Assembly (NCBI RefSeq): GCF_003946625.1
Contig: NZ_RHOR01000009.1
Coordinates: 1-64,000, forward strand
Length of the DNA stretch: 64,000 nucleotides
Direction: 5' to 3'
Source of the DNA: Companilactobacillus kedongensis
GTDB lineage: Bacteria > Bacillota > Bacilli > Lactobacillales > Lactobacillaceae
A program made the position numbers and the translations under genes. Numbering within the stretch: the first letter of the stretch is position 1; every line of letters starts with the position of its first letter. This document shows, one piece after another, positions 31,618 through 39,496 of this stretch. The notes below the pieces were generated by a model. That model did not search any database and was not told where the DNA came from. It worked only from the letters and a program-made list of their open reading frames with translations.

Positions 31618-34173
31618 ATGAAAACAAGGAAAGCGCACAAGCCAATAGTTCAGGTTATTTTAGGCAGTTTATTTGTGTTTGCCTTTTTCTTTGTTGGTAC
31701 ATCTGTGCAGGCGGGTACTATGCAGGATGTGATTAATCAAAATGATTCTCTAGTCGTCAATCAGCCAGATCAAACTAAGACAGAATCCGCAACTTCGAGT
31801 CCGGTAACTTCAGCCGTTGCAGTAACTTCAATTGTCAAAAGTGGTACTTTTGGTAGTTGTAATTGGGATATTGATGATACGGGATTGCTGACGATTCATG
31901 CTGGTGTTTTAGGTGCTGGAGCTGGTAATTGGGATAAAAATTCTGTTACAAGTATTTATGTGGATCCAGGCGTAGAAGCAAATTCAAATTCGGGTAGTCT
32001 TTTTTCTTATTTCTCAAATGTTGTTTCTATCGATGTTTCTAATTTAAATACAAGTAATGTTACAAATTTTAGTGATTTTTTCTTTTATGATCTAAAACTT
32101 CAAAATATTACCGGAATTGAAAATTTTGATACAAGTAAGGCTACCGATATGCGTTATATGTTTGCTTCAATATCTTCATTAAAGTCCGAATTGGATGTTT
32201 CACATTTCGACACTAGTAATGTGACTCTTATGAACTATATGTTTAACGGATGTAAGGCAAATATAATTGGGTTATCAAGCTTTAATACTAGTAAAGTTAC
32301 TGCAATGAACTACATGCTTAATGGAACCAATATTTCTGATTTTACTGATATTGGAAATTTCGATATGTCCAATGTCACGACCGTTGCCAATATGTTGAGT
32401 GGTATGACAAAGTTGACTAGCGTAGATATTTCTAAATGGAATAAATCCAAGATCACCAATATTAGTGGTTTATTTTCAGGTGATAGTTCTCTGACGGATA
32501 TAAATGGCCTAGCGGATTGGGATGTATCCAATGTCACTGATATGAGTTCATTATTTTATAATACAAGACTTACTGACTTATCCGATATTGACAATTGGAA
32601 TACAGAAAATGTAACCAATATGAGTATGATTTTCTCAAATTGTATAAAATTAAATGGATTAAATTTGATCAATTGGAATACAAGTAAGGTTACAGATATG
32701 TCTAGTATGTTTTCAGGCGATTCTAATTTGAATGATGATAATCTTTCGGGAATTGAAAACTTTGATACAAAAAACGTAACTAATATGGCCTATATGTTTA
32801 ATGGTACTGGATTTAAGATTTTGGATCTATCGAATTTTCAGACCGATAAGGTAACTGATATTAGACAAATGTTTTATAATACTAAAAGTTTAATCAGGGT
32901 CATTGGAAAATTTAAAACACCATCATTAACTATGATGAGCTTTCTATTTAGTTCATCTTCTATTTCAGATTTGTCTAGATTAAATTTATCTGATTGGGAT
33001 ACTAGCAAAGTTACCACTATGAGTAATATTTTTTCTAATACGTCATTGACAGATTTAAGCGCAATTAGTGGCTGGGATACTGGCTCTGTGACAGATTTTT
33101 CGTCTGCGTTTAGTCAAATGAAAAGTTTAACTACTTTAGATATATCCAAATGGAATACTGAAAGTGCGACAAACATGAGGGGAATGTTTTCCGGGGATAA
33201 TAGGTTAACTGAATTAGATGTGTCCAATTTTAAAACAGATAAAGTTACAGATATAAGTTCAATGTTCAACGGTGATAATCAACTCTCTAACATAGATGTA
33301 TCTAAATGGAACACTGAAAATGTAAATACCATGAACGGTGCTTTTTATTCTTGTGGTAAGTTGAATAAACTGGATGTGTCTAATTGGAATACATCTAAGG
33401 TTACAAATATGGATATTATGTTTCAATCAGATAGTCAGTTAGGTAAATTGAATTTATCTAAATGGGATATGTCTAATGTTACTTCAATGAAAACTATGCT
33501 TAATGGTACAGGGTTATGGCAAATTTCCTTAGGACCCAAGACATTTTTTACGGATGATATGGCTTTTCCTATTGCTAAAACTAATGGTTTCACCGATGTA
33601 GATACGAATACTGACTATAGTGGTATTTCGGATCACTGGCAAGTGGTTGATGAGGCCAACGGTGGTACAGTTCATGAGCCTGTAGGTAAGTTGGTTTCTA
33701 ATGAAGATTTAGCTAGTTTGTATTCTAAAATGGGTGGCCCCACCGCAACTTATGTTTGGCAACAACAACCATACATGGATATGAAGATGGATGTCCCAGA
33801 TCTTTCTTTCCATAAAGTTGGATCAAATAAAGTAGTCGCTCATAGACAAGAAGACAATTGGGGCATAACTGTAACAAATAATGTCTTTCCAGCTCAATCT
33901 GTCAAAAGTGATATTAAAGTAAAAATCTCAAAACCTTTAACAGATGCTGATGGTGATGTGATAAATAATGCTTTGATTTTTAGAGATTATGGTAAGTCTG
34001 ATCAAACAATTGGAACCGATGATACAACACTAGCAACACGAACATTTCCAATGAATGATTCGACTGTAACTTGGAATCGCAACTATGGTTTTTTAATGAA
34101 CTTTGATGGTTCGACGATCAAATCTGGAGATTACTCTGGAACCTTAACCTGGACCTTACAAAATAGCCTTTAA
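31618..34173 (+). CDS. BspA/DUF285 leucine-rich-repeat surface protein with WxL-like C-terminus
   Basis: 851-aa secreted protein. Signal peptide 1-35 (VILGSLFVFAFFFVGTSVQA). From about residue 130 to 630 it is a long array of DUF285/BspA-type units of about 23-25 residues, recurring as LDVSNWNTSKVTNMxxMF variants. The last 130 residues lack LPxTG and end SGTLTWTLQNSL, matching the terminal WTL strand of WxL domains, which attach non-covalently to the wall. ATG 31618 follows GGAGG. Adhesion is inferred. It differs from the two LPQTS proteins upstream in repeat type and anchor, so it is not a close paralogue. Confidence 0.87.
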   Translation: MKTRKAHKPIVQVILGSLFVFAFFFVGTSVQAGTMQDVINQNDSLVVNQPDQTKTESATSSPVTSAVAVTSIVKSGTFGSCNWDIDDTGLLTIHAGVLGAGAGNWDKNSVTSIYVDPGVEANSNSGSLFSYFSNVVSIDVSNLNTSNVTNFSDFFFYDLKLQNITGIENFDTSKATDMRYMFASISSLKSELDVSHFDTSNVTLMNYMFNGCKANIIGLSSFNTSKVTAMNYMLNGTNISDFTDIGNFDMSNVTTVANMLSGMTKLTSVDISKWNKSKITNISGLFSGDSSLTDINGLADWDVSNVTDMSSLFYNTRLTDLSDIDNWNTENVTNMSMIFSNCIKLNGLNLINWNTSKVTDMSSMFSGDSNLNDDNLSGIENFDTKNVTNMAYMFNGTGFKILDLSNFQTDKVTDIRQMFYNTKSLIRVIGKFKTPSLTMMSFLFSSSSISDLSRLNLSDWDTSKVTTMSNIFSNTSLTDLSAISGWDTGSVTDFSSAFSQMKSLTTLDISKWNTESATNMRGMFSGDNRLTELDVSNFKTDKVTDISSMFNGDNQLSNIDVSKWNTENVNTMNGAFYSCGKLNKLDVSNWNTSKVTNMDIMFQSDSQLGKLNLSKWDMSNVTSMKTMLNGTGLWQISLGPKTFFTDDMAFPIAKTNGFTDVDTNTDYSGISDHWQVVDEANGGTVHEPVGKLVSNEDLASLYSKMGGPTATYVWQQQPYMDMKMDVPDLSFHKVGSNKVVAHRQEDNWGITVTNNVFPAQSVKSDIKVKISKPLTDADGDVINNALIFRDYGKSDQTIGTDDTTLATRTFPMNDSTVTWNRNYGFLMNFDGSTIKSGDYSGTLTWTLQNSL

Positions 34174-34189
34174 TGTAGAGTTTCTTTTC

Positions 34190-34217
34190 TTTACATAAAT
34201 TTTGAGACTGTTAGAAT
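34190..34217 (+). promoter_or_regulatory. Likely mecA promoter
   Basis: TTTACA (34190-34195), 16 bp, TAGAAT (34212-34217), 27 bases before the mecA start. Confidence 0.45.
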
Positions 34218-34243
34218 GTAGATACAGAATTGAGGTGACTATG

Positions 34244-34897
34244 ATGGAAATGGATCGACTTAATGAGAATACGATCAAAGTCATTCTTAGTACGCAGGAT
34301 TTGCAAGATCGTGGAGTAACTGTTTTGGACCTTTTGGGCAACAAAAAACAGATCGAATCATTTTTCTACAGTATTTTGGATGAAGTTGACAAGGACCATG
34401 TTTTCTCTAACAACGAACCGGTAACTTTCCAAATCATGCCTAACAAGCAAGGACTGGAATTGATAATTAGCAAGAGTCTTGATGATACCGATGAATCACT
34501 ATATGAGGACACAGACTCTGACAGTAATGATGTAACAGATGACCGTGTAGGCTTTGAGGAATATGACAGCGACACTTCACCTTATCTGAAGGATCCTGAT
34601 ACACCTACTAAGACATTGATTGTGGAATTCGATGATTTCGAAGACTACATTCAATTGACTGACTTATTGCATTTAGAAAGTGGCGTTTCAAACCTTTGGG
34701 AATACAAGGGTAAATATTATCTACAATTAGTATTGTTTACAGATGAAATGCACGATATGACCTATAACGACGTTATGGCCTTGATGAGCGAATACAGTAA
34801 CAAGACTAAAGTTACGGCAGCTGTATTATCAGAATACGGCAAGGAAGTAATGAGCAAAACAGCGCTAGAATTAACTAGATATTATTTTAGTAAGTAA
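34244..34897 (+). CDS. mecA: Adaptor protein MecA
   Basis: 217-aa adaptor that delivers substrates such as ComK-type regulators and Spx-family proteins to ClpC(P). The N-terminal substrate domain begins MEMDRLNENTIKVIL. An acidic, disordered linker (about 85-125, Asp/Glu/Ser-rich) leads to the C-terminal ClpC-binding alpha/beta domain (TLIVEFDDFEDYIQL onward). Two adjacent ATGs exist; 34244 gives the better spacing from GAGGTG and matches the usual MEM start. It has its own promoter and terminator. Confidence 0.95.
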   Translation: MEMDRLNENTIKVILSTQDLQDRGVTVLDLLGNKKQIESFFYSILDEVDKDHVFSNNEPVTFQIMPNKQGLELIISKSLDDTDESLYEDTDSDSNDVTDDRVGFEEYDSDTSPYLKDPDTPTKTLIVEFDDFEDYIQLTDLLHLESGVSNLWEYKGKYYLQLVLFTDEMHDMTYNDVMALMSEYSNKTKVTAAVLSEYGKEVMSKTALELTRYYFSK

Positions 34898-34903
34898 ACT
34901 TGG

Positions 34904-34933
34904 ACAGCATATCTGATTGGTATGCTGTTTTTT
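34904..34933 (+). terminator. mecA terminator
   Basis: ACAGCATA (34904-34911) and TATGCTGT (34921-34928), then a T-run. Confidence 0.88.
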
Positions 34934-34940
34934 GTTAGAC

Positions 34941-35269
34941 TTGACAATAACTAAAGTAAGGCGTAAGTTTATTACCAATCAAGCAGTTAAAATTTATTTA
35001 ATCTTATTAGACGTTGAAGAGAAGAGTAGATCAATTAGTAGTTTTATAGTGACCGCTGGTTAGTGCAAAGGCGGAATGAAAACTTGATCGAAGATGAGCT
35101 TGGAGTCTTACCTAGGTGCAAGCCAATGGTACGCAAGGATGCGATATCATCCCAGACATGTTTGTGTCGTTGAGATATTTTGTGTGAGCAAAATATGAAT
35201 TAGGGTGGTATCACGGTTGGTCGTCCCTACATTGCAGAGAAATTCTGGCTATGTAGGGACGATTTTTTT
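34941..35269 (+). promoter_or_regulatory. T-box riboswitch, methionine-type specifier, no structural gene directly downstream
   Basis: Promoter TTGACA (34941-34946), 17 bp, TAAGTT (34964-34969). The T-box AGGGTGGTATCACGG (35202-35216) is a mild variant of the consensus. The terminator CGTCCCTACAT/ATGTAGGGACG (35222-35261) is followed by seven T. The specifier appears to be ATG (35094-35096) in GAAG-ATG-AGCTTGG, the same register as the GTA of the brnQ T-box, pointing to tRNA-Met. The T-box UGGU fits an ACCA acceptor end. Unlike usual Met T-boxes it leads not to a met or transporter gene but to a 13-codon ORF and another terminator, then coiA. Confidence 0.85.
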
Positions 35270-35325
35270 GTGTAAGATTTAATATCTAGTTAATTGTCGA
35301 TGAGAGATTTTGAGAAGGAGTCGCG

Positions 35326-35367
35326 ATGAAGGGAACCTCTCCGCAGATAATGAGCTTATTAGGATAG
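35326..35367 (+). CDS. 13-codon mini-ORF, candidate leader peptide
   Basis: AAGGAG seven bases before ATG 35326 starts a frame reading MKGTSPQIMSLLG and ending TAG. It contains two Met and lies wholly within the 5' arm and loop of a long RNA stem (35334-35354 with 35369-35390), so a translating ribosome would break that stem. This is the geometry of a leader-peptide attenuator. It could still be fortuitous. Confidence 0.4.
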   Translation: MKGTSPQIMSLLG

Positions 35368-35413
35368 ACTCATTATCTGTGGTAGAGGTTGACTACCACA
35401 ACTTCATCTTAGG

Positions 35414-35439
35414 GGGCAGGACTTTGTCTTGCCCTTTTT
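35414..35439 (+). terminator. Terminator between attenuator-like RNA and coiA
   Basis: 9-bp stem 35414-35422 with 35426-35434 (one G-T), loop TTT, then TTTTT. It lies only 27 bases before the coiA start. Confidence 0.85.
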
Positions 35440-35465
35440 GCGTAATTTCTTTTGAGGTGATATTA

Positions 35466-36329
35466 ATGTATGCGGCTTTGAATAAAAATGAAGAGTTAGT
35501 TTACGCAGTTGAAGTACAAACAATTGAAGAGTTTCACTGTGCAAAATGTCTGGAACCAGTTAAACTGATTCAGAAGAACGACACAGCTTATTTTCAACAT
35601 CTAACAAAGAAATCCAATGAGATAAATGAGCGAGATATTCATAAATTGGGCAAAGATATCTTGGTGGATAACTTTACAGAATTAGGTTATGACAATATTA
35701 AAGAAGAACAGTTTTTAAGTGATATCAAGCAGAAGCCAGATATTTTGTTAACTGAAAATCTAGTGTTGGAGTATCAGTGTGCGATTATTGATACACAAAA
35801 ACTAGTGCAACGTGTGGCCGGATATCAAGAGTTGCAAGTGAAAAATATTTGGATATTAGGTGGAGATTATTTAAGCGAGAAGCTTCTAAAGAAGCATCTT
35901 AAATTCTTATCGTATGATTTTAATTGGGGATTTTATTTGATAATGTTGGATGCTGATAAGAAAATCTATCATTTGTTCTATCAAGTTAGATTTGTGGGAC
36001 TGTTCAATAAGATAACTTACAATAAAAAAAGTTTTTGCACAGATGACATTGCGGAGCTGTTCAAATTTAAATCTGAATTCAAAAGTTATCCACTGGTTAA
36101 GGTTGATCACTATCAGATTCAAAGAATTCGCAATTTACGTGGTGTAAAAGTGGATAAGTTGAAAGAAAAGTTCTTCAATCAGACTGGCCAAACGGTTGAA
36201 GATTTTTTGGTCAATAAATCAGTCAATTATCAAAAGCCGATTTATAATAATCACTATTGGAGAATTCTTTGTGGGGAGCTCCCTAGATATTTAGATCAAC
36301 CATTTTTACACAAAAAAAAGGAATCCTAA
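35466..36329 (+). CDS. coiA: Competence protein CoiA-like
   Basis: 287-aa CoiA-family protein, implicated in recombination of incoming DNA during transformation. The N-terminal region has a zinc-finger-like CAKC and the YFQH segment (TAYFQHLTKKS). The nuclease-like core follows: HKLGKDIL, KPDILLTENLVLEYQCAIID with D...ExQ residues of a PD-(D/E)XK-type fold. ATG 35466 has GAGGTGA upstream and gives the expected N-terminus. The frame is open for another 52 codons upstream but that stretch is hairpins and is rejected. No SigX/cin-box was recognised upstream. Order mecA-coiA-spxH-relQ matches other Firmicutes. Confidence 0.92.
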   Translation: MYAALNKNEELVYAVEVQTIEEFHCAKCLEPVKLIQKNDTAYFQHLTKKSNEINERDIHKLGKDILVDNFTELGYDNIKEEQFLSDIKQKPDILLTENLVLEYQCAIIDTQKLVQRVAGYQELQVKNIWILGGDYLSEKLLKKHLKFLSYDFNWGFYLIMLDADKKIYHLFYQVRFVGLFNKITYNKKSFCTDDIAELFKFKSEFKSYPLVKVDHYQIQRIRNLRGVKVDKLKEKFFNQTGQTVEDFLVNKSVNYQKPIYNNHYWRILCGELPRYLDQPFLHKKKES

Positions 36330-36338
36330 CGGATTCCT
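36312..36338 (-). terminator. spxH terminator overlapping the end of coiA
   Basis: AGGAATCC (36319-36326) with GGATTCCT (36331-36338); on the minus strand it is followed by eight T. It overlaps both convergent stop codons. Confidence 0.85.
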
Positions 36339-36990
36339 ATCTTATAAATTTATCTAAACTGATTACGGTACTGCTATTAATAGTAGGCTGTTCAGCTACT
36401 TCAGGTATAGCTGCTTCTAACATCGCAGTTAGATTACTATTGATGATATCATCAGAAGTCTTACTTCCAAAATCATCGATCATGACACCAGGACGATCTT
36501 CGTTGTTTAAATCAAAAACAACTACCGTTGGTGCTTTGGTAATGTTCATTTCCATTGCTAACTGTTGATCGCGCTTAATACCTTGTTCAACGCATTCGCT
36601 TTTTTTGTCTTCCATTATAGCTTCGTAATCAAGACCACTATTATTAATGGCAACTTTAACGGATTCATCATTAAAAGGATTATCTAAGACTGTTACTTGC
36701 TCTTGCAAGTTCATCAAGAAGTTACGAGCTTTTTTATTACCCTGACAGGAAGCAGCTTTATACAGACTTGCTGCCTCAGAAATATTTTTTGAAACTTTTG
36801 ACCGGTTCTGTAGGTCACAAAGTTGGTATCCTTTTAATTGCATGTATTCGTTGATGGTTTCCATATTATTCGTGGTAACAAAGTGGTATTGAGTTTCAAT
36901 ATCATGTTTTCTTGTAAAATCAATAATGGATTGTTCGACCTTCAAGCTATACGAACACAAGGGATTAATATATAAGAATACTTCCCACAT
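36337..36990 (-). CDS. spxH: SpxH/YjbH, DsbA-family ClpXP adaptor
   Basis: 217-aa protein of the DsbA/thioredoxin-like FrnE group; YjbH binds Spx and directs it to ClpXP. The N-terminal motif is INPLCSYSLK, where the second Cys of the ancestral CxxC is replaced by Ser, so it is unlikely to be an oxidoreductase. KAPTVVVFD supplies the cis-Pro loop. ATG 36990 follows GGAGG. The substrate gene spx is 5 kb upstream. It is convergent with coiA, as in related genomes. Confidence 0.9.
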   Translation of the reverse strand: MWEVFLYINPLCSYSLKVEQSIIDFTRKHDIETQYHFVTTNNMETINEYMQLKGYQLCDLQNRSKVSKNISEAASLYKAASCQGNKKARNFLMNLQEQVTVLDNPFNDESVKVAINNSGLDYEAIMEDKKSECVEQGIKRDQQLAMEMNITKAPTVVVFDLNNEDRPGVMIDDFGSKTSDDIINSNLTAMLEAAIPEVAEQPTINSSTVISLDKFIR

Positions 36991-37133
36991 TTTGCTTCCC
37001 TCCATCTCTCTAGCATAGTCATCATAACAGCAAACTTATAAAAGGTAAAATAATAACTCTAGGGACCAATTTTCTTATTTAGGTGATTCTTTGTCTGAAT
37101 TACGATATATTTAGAGTGGTAAGGTGGGTTAAT

Positions 37134-37787
37134 ATGACAAGAATTAAATGGAATGAGTTTTTAATACCCTATTCGCAAACAGTCGACGAACTTAAATTGA
37201 AGTTTCGAAACTTACGAAAAGAATTTTTAGAGAAAAATGAACATTCACCAATTGAATTTGTAACAGGACGTGTCAAAACTGTTGACAGTATCAAAGAAAA
37301 GATGCGTCGGCGTTATATTACAGAGGATCTTTTGGAACAAGATATGCAAGATATTGCCGGTATCAGGATTCAGTGTCAGTTTGTAGAGGACATTTATGAT
37401 GTTGCCAAACTTTTGCATGCTAGAGAAGATATGCAAGTGATCGAGGAACGTGATTATATTGCCAATAGTAAACCGAGTGGTTATCGTTCGTATCACGTTG
37501 TGATCGAATATCCAATCCAGACATCTAAGGGTCAAAAAAATATTATCGCTGAAATTCAGATCAGAACCTTAGCGATGAACTTTTGGTCAACGATCGAACA
37601 TTCACTGAATTACAAGTATCGTGGTGATTTTCCAGAAGAGATAAATGAACGTTTGAAACGAGCCGCTGAAGCATCTTTCATGCTAGATGAAGAGATGTCC
37701 AAAATCAGAGGTGAAATTCAAGATGCCCAACAATATTTTACGGATAGTAAAAGAGATATCAATAATTCTACGAAGGATAAAAATTAA
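37134..37787 (+). CDS. relQ: Small alarmone synthetase RelQ
   Basis: 217-aa GTP pyrophosphokinase with only the synthetase domain: the RelA_SpoT signature GYRSYHVVIEYP (about residue 110-125), EIQIRTLAMNFWSTIEH, and a C-terminal helix that mediates tetramerisation in RelQ. There is no hydrolase domain. It produces (p)ppGpp under envelope or nutrient stress. ATG 37134 has AAGGTGG upstream; a start 17 codons earlier is unsupported. Stop and nadK start overlap (TAATG). The relQ-nadK-rluD order is conserved in Firmicutes. Confidence 0.95.
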   Translation: MTRIKWNEFLIPYSQTVDELKLKFRNLRKEFLEKNEHSPIEFVTGRVKTVDSIKEKMRRRYITEDLLEQDMQDIAGIRIQCQFVEDIYDVAKLLHAREDMQVIEERDYIANSKPSGYRSYHVVIEYPIQTSKGQKNIIAEIQIRTLAMNFWSTIEHSLNYKYRGDFPEEINERLKRAAEASFMLDEEMSKIRGEIQDAQQYFTDSKRDINNSTKDKN

Positions 37788-38596
37788 TGAAATTTTGGGT
37801 CAATAATAATAATAAGAAACAGTCAGTTATTGCTGGGGATAAAATACGGGCAAGCTTGAAAGATTTGGGAATAGAAGAATATCGTCGCAGTCCTGACCTT
37901 GTGATCAGTGTTGGTGGGGATGGCACCCTTTTAAGTACCTTTCATGCTTATTCAAATCATTTGGATAAAGTTAAATTTTTGGCATTGCACACTGGTCATT
38001 TAGGCTTTTATTCCGATTGGACAGATCAAGAGATTCCTGAATTAACTCAGAGAATCAAGGATTATAAGGATAAAATACCATCAACTAGTTATCCTTTGAT
38101 CGACATTAAGGTTGAAAGTGAAGATGGACGCTATTTACACGAAGTTGCTATAAATGAAGTAGTTGTCAGACGTCTTTCTTCTATGACTATGAAAACAAGT
38201 ATTGATATTGACGGTGAATTCTTTGAAAGTTTCCGTGGAGATGGCTTATGTTTTGCCACACCAACTGGTTCAACAGCTTATTCTAAAGCTATCGGTGGTG
38301 CATTAGTTCATCCCAAGATAAGTGTTTTTCAAATGGTAGAAATTGCTTCGATCAATAATCGAGTTTACCGGACGATTTCTTCACCGATCATTATTCCACA
38401 CAATCAACAAGTCGATCTTTATCCACAGGTAGCAGATGATTATGTTATTAGTTGTGATGGTATTACTACTAAACTGATGAAAGTTAAGCGAATATCGATC
38501 CGTTTGAATAGTCAGAGAGCTCAATTTGCACAGTATCGTCATCGCCACTTCTGGACTAGAGTTGGAACGGCGTTCTTAGGTCAAGATGAAGAATAA
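37787..38596 (+). CDS. nadK: NAD kinase
   Basis: 269-aa cytoplasmic enzyme that phosphorylates NAD to NADP. The GGDGT motif is at residues 43-47 (ISVGGDGTLLSTF), the NE-x-x motif in VAINEVVVRR, and a glycine-rich loop in GDGLCFATPTGSTAYSKAIGG. Length is typical. It sits between relQ and an rluD-like gene with overlaps on both sides, so all three are probably translationally coupled. Confidence 0.97.
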   Translation: MKFWVNNNNKKQSVIAGDKIRASLKDLGIEEYRRSPDLVISVGGDGTLLSTFHAYSNHLDKVKFLALHTGHLGFYSDWTDQEIPELTQRIKDYKDKIPSTSYPLIDIKVESEDGRYLHEVAINEVVVRRLSSMTMKTSIDIDGEFFESFRGDGLCFATPTGSTAYSKAIGGALVHPKISVFQMVEIASINNRVYRTISSPIIIPHNQQVDLYPQVADDYVISCDGITTKLMKVKRISIRLNSQRAQFAQYRHRHFWTRVGTAFLGQDEE

Positions 38597-39491
38597 TCGT
38601 CTTTTAAAGTTTCAAATCAAGGAGACTGATAAGAAAATTCTGCGTAAATTTTTGATTCAGCACAAATTTTCGTCTAGCCAATTGCATAATTTAAAAAATA
38701 AGGGTGGCCAAATTTATGTTAATCATAAACAACGTCACTTTGATTTTAAGATGCAAACAGGGGATACTCTGCTAATTGTTCTAAATTATGAAGAACCATC
38801 TGATCTTATCGAGCCTATGGCAGGTAAATTGGATGTTATTTTTGAGGACGAATATTTATTAGTGGTCAATAAGCCACCTGGGTTAGCTAGTTTACCGGCA
38901 AAAGCTCGCTCTAGTAAAACAATTGCTAATATCGTGAAGTATTATTTGCAAGAAAAACATGAAAATGCTTCGATTCATCTAGTTACTAGATTGGATCGTG
39001 ATACTTCAGGGTTGATGGTATTCGCAAAAAACTCATTTACACATTCACTATTAGATCAAATACTACATTCGGATGATTTTCAGAAGTTTTATTTGGCTAT
39101 TGTTTATGGAAAAGTTGATCCGTCTAAGGGTGAAATTGACTTGCCGATCGGAATAGATCCTAAGGCGTTCTATTTGCGTGCCATAGATCATCGACTTGGC
39201 AAACCGTCAAGAACACTTTATCAAACTGTGGAAAATTATGAAAATGACAGTATGCTAAGGCTTAAATTATTAACAGGCAGAACACATCAGATCAGAGTGC
39301 ACCTATCTGCGATAGGACACCCGATCATTGGGGATGAGATGTATAGCCTGAAAAAGAATCCACGGATAAATCGCCAAGCACTGCACTGTTATCAGCTTCA
39401 AATACTACATCCAGTAACTAAAAAGCTGTTAAAATTAACGGCACCAATTCCCCAAGATATGGTATTGTTAAGGGGTGCGTTAAAGGGGTGA
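38586..39491 (+). CDS. Pseudouridine synthase, RluA/RluD family
   Basis: 301-aa synthase converting specific uridines in RNA to pseudouridine. An S4-like N-terminal region precedes the catalytic domain. The catalytic Asp is in VTRLDRDTSGLMVF, followed by KFYLAIVYG, RTLYQTVE and LKLLTGRTHQIRVHLSAIGHPIIGD's core GRTHQIR. Its target (23S rRNA or tRNA) cannot be read from sequence. It overlaps nadK by 11 bases and ends at the mgtE ribosome site. Confidence 0.93.
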   Translation: MKNNRLLKFQIKETDKKILRKFLIQHKFSSSQLHNLKNKGGQIYVNHKQRHFDFKMQTGDTLLIVLNYEEPSDLIEPMAGKLDVIFEDEYLLVVNKPPGLASLPAKARSSKTIANIVKYYLQEKHENASIHLVTRLDRDTSGLMVFAKNSFTHSLLDQILHSDDFQKFYLAIVYGKVDPSKGEIDLPIGIDPKAFYLRAIDHRLGKPSRTLYQTVENYENDSMLRLKLLTGRTHQIRVHLSAIGHPIIGDEMYSLKKNPRINRQALHCYQLQILHPVTKKLLKLTAPIPQDMVLLRGALKG

Positions 39492-39496
39492 AAACA

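Larger units (their letters stand above)
35325..35439 (+). promoter_or_regulatory. Structured attenuator-like RNA upstream of coiA
   Basis: Three mutually dependent pairings. P1: GATGAAG (35325-35331, containing the mini-ORF start) with CTTCATC (35402-35408). P2: a near-perfect 21-bp stem, 35334-35354 with 35369-35390. P3: GTGGTAG (35379-35385) with CTACCAC (35393-35399), which cannot coexist with the base of P2. A terminator, GGGCAGGAC-TTT-GTCTTGCCC plus five T, ends at 35439. Coordinates were read by eye; no energy calculation was made. Confidence 0.55.

Noticed and set aside
32100..33500. Many short direct repeats, at first CRISPR-like
   Set aside because: They are in-frame DUF285 leucine-rich-repeat codons with no constant spacer and no cas genes.
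35310..35465. In-frame 52-codon N-terminal extension of CoiA
   Set aside because: It runs through two stems and a terminator, and the standard start with a good ribosome site is at 35466.
35440..35465. SigX/cin-box before coiA
   Set aside because: The T-rich stretch lacks the TACGAATA core; no such box was seen before comFA either.
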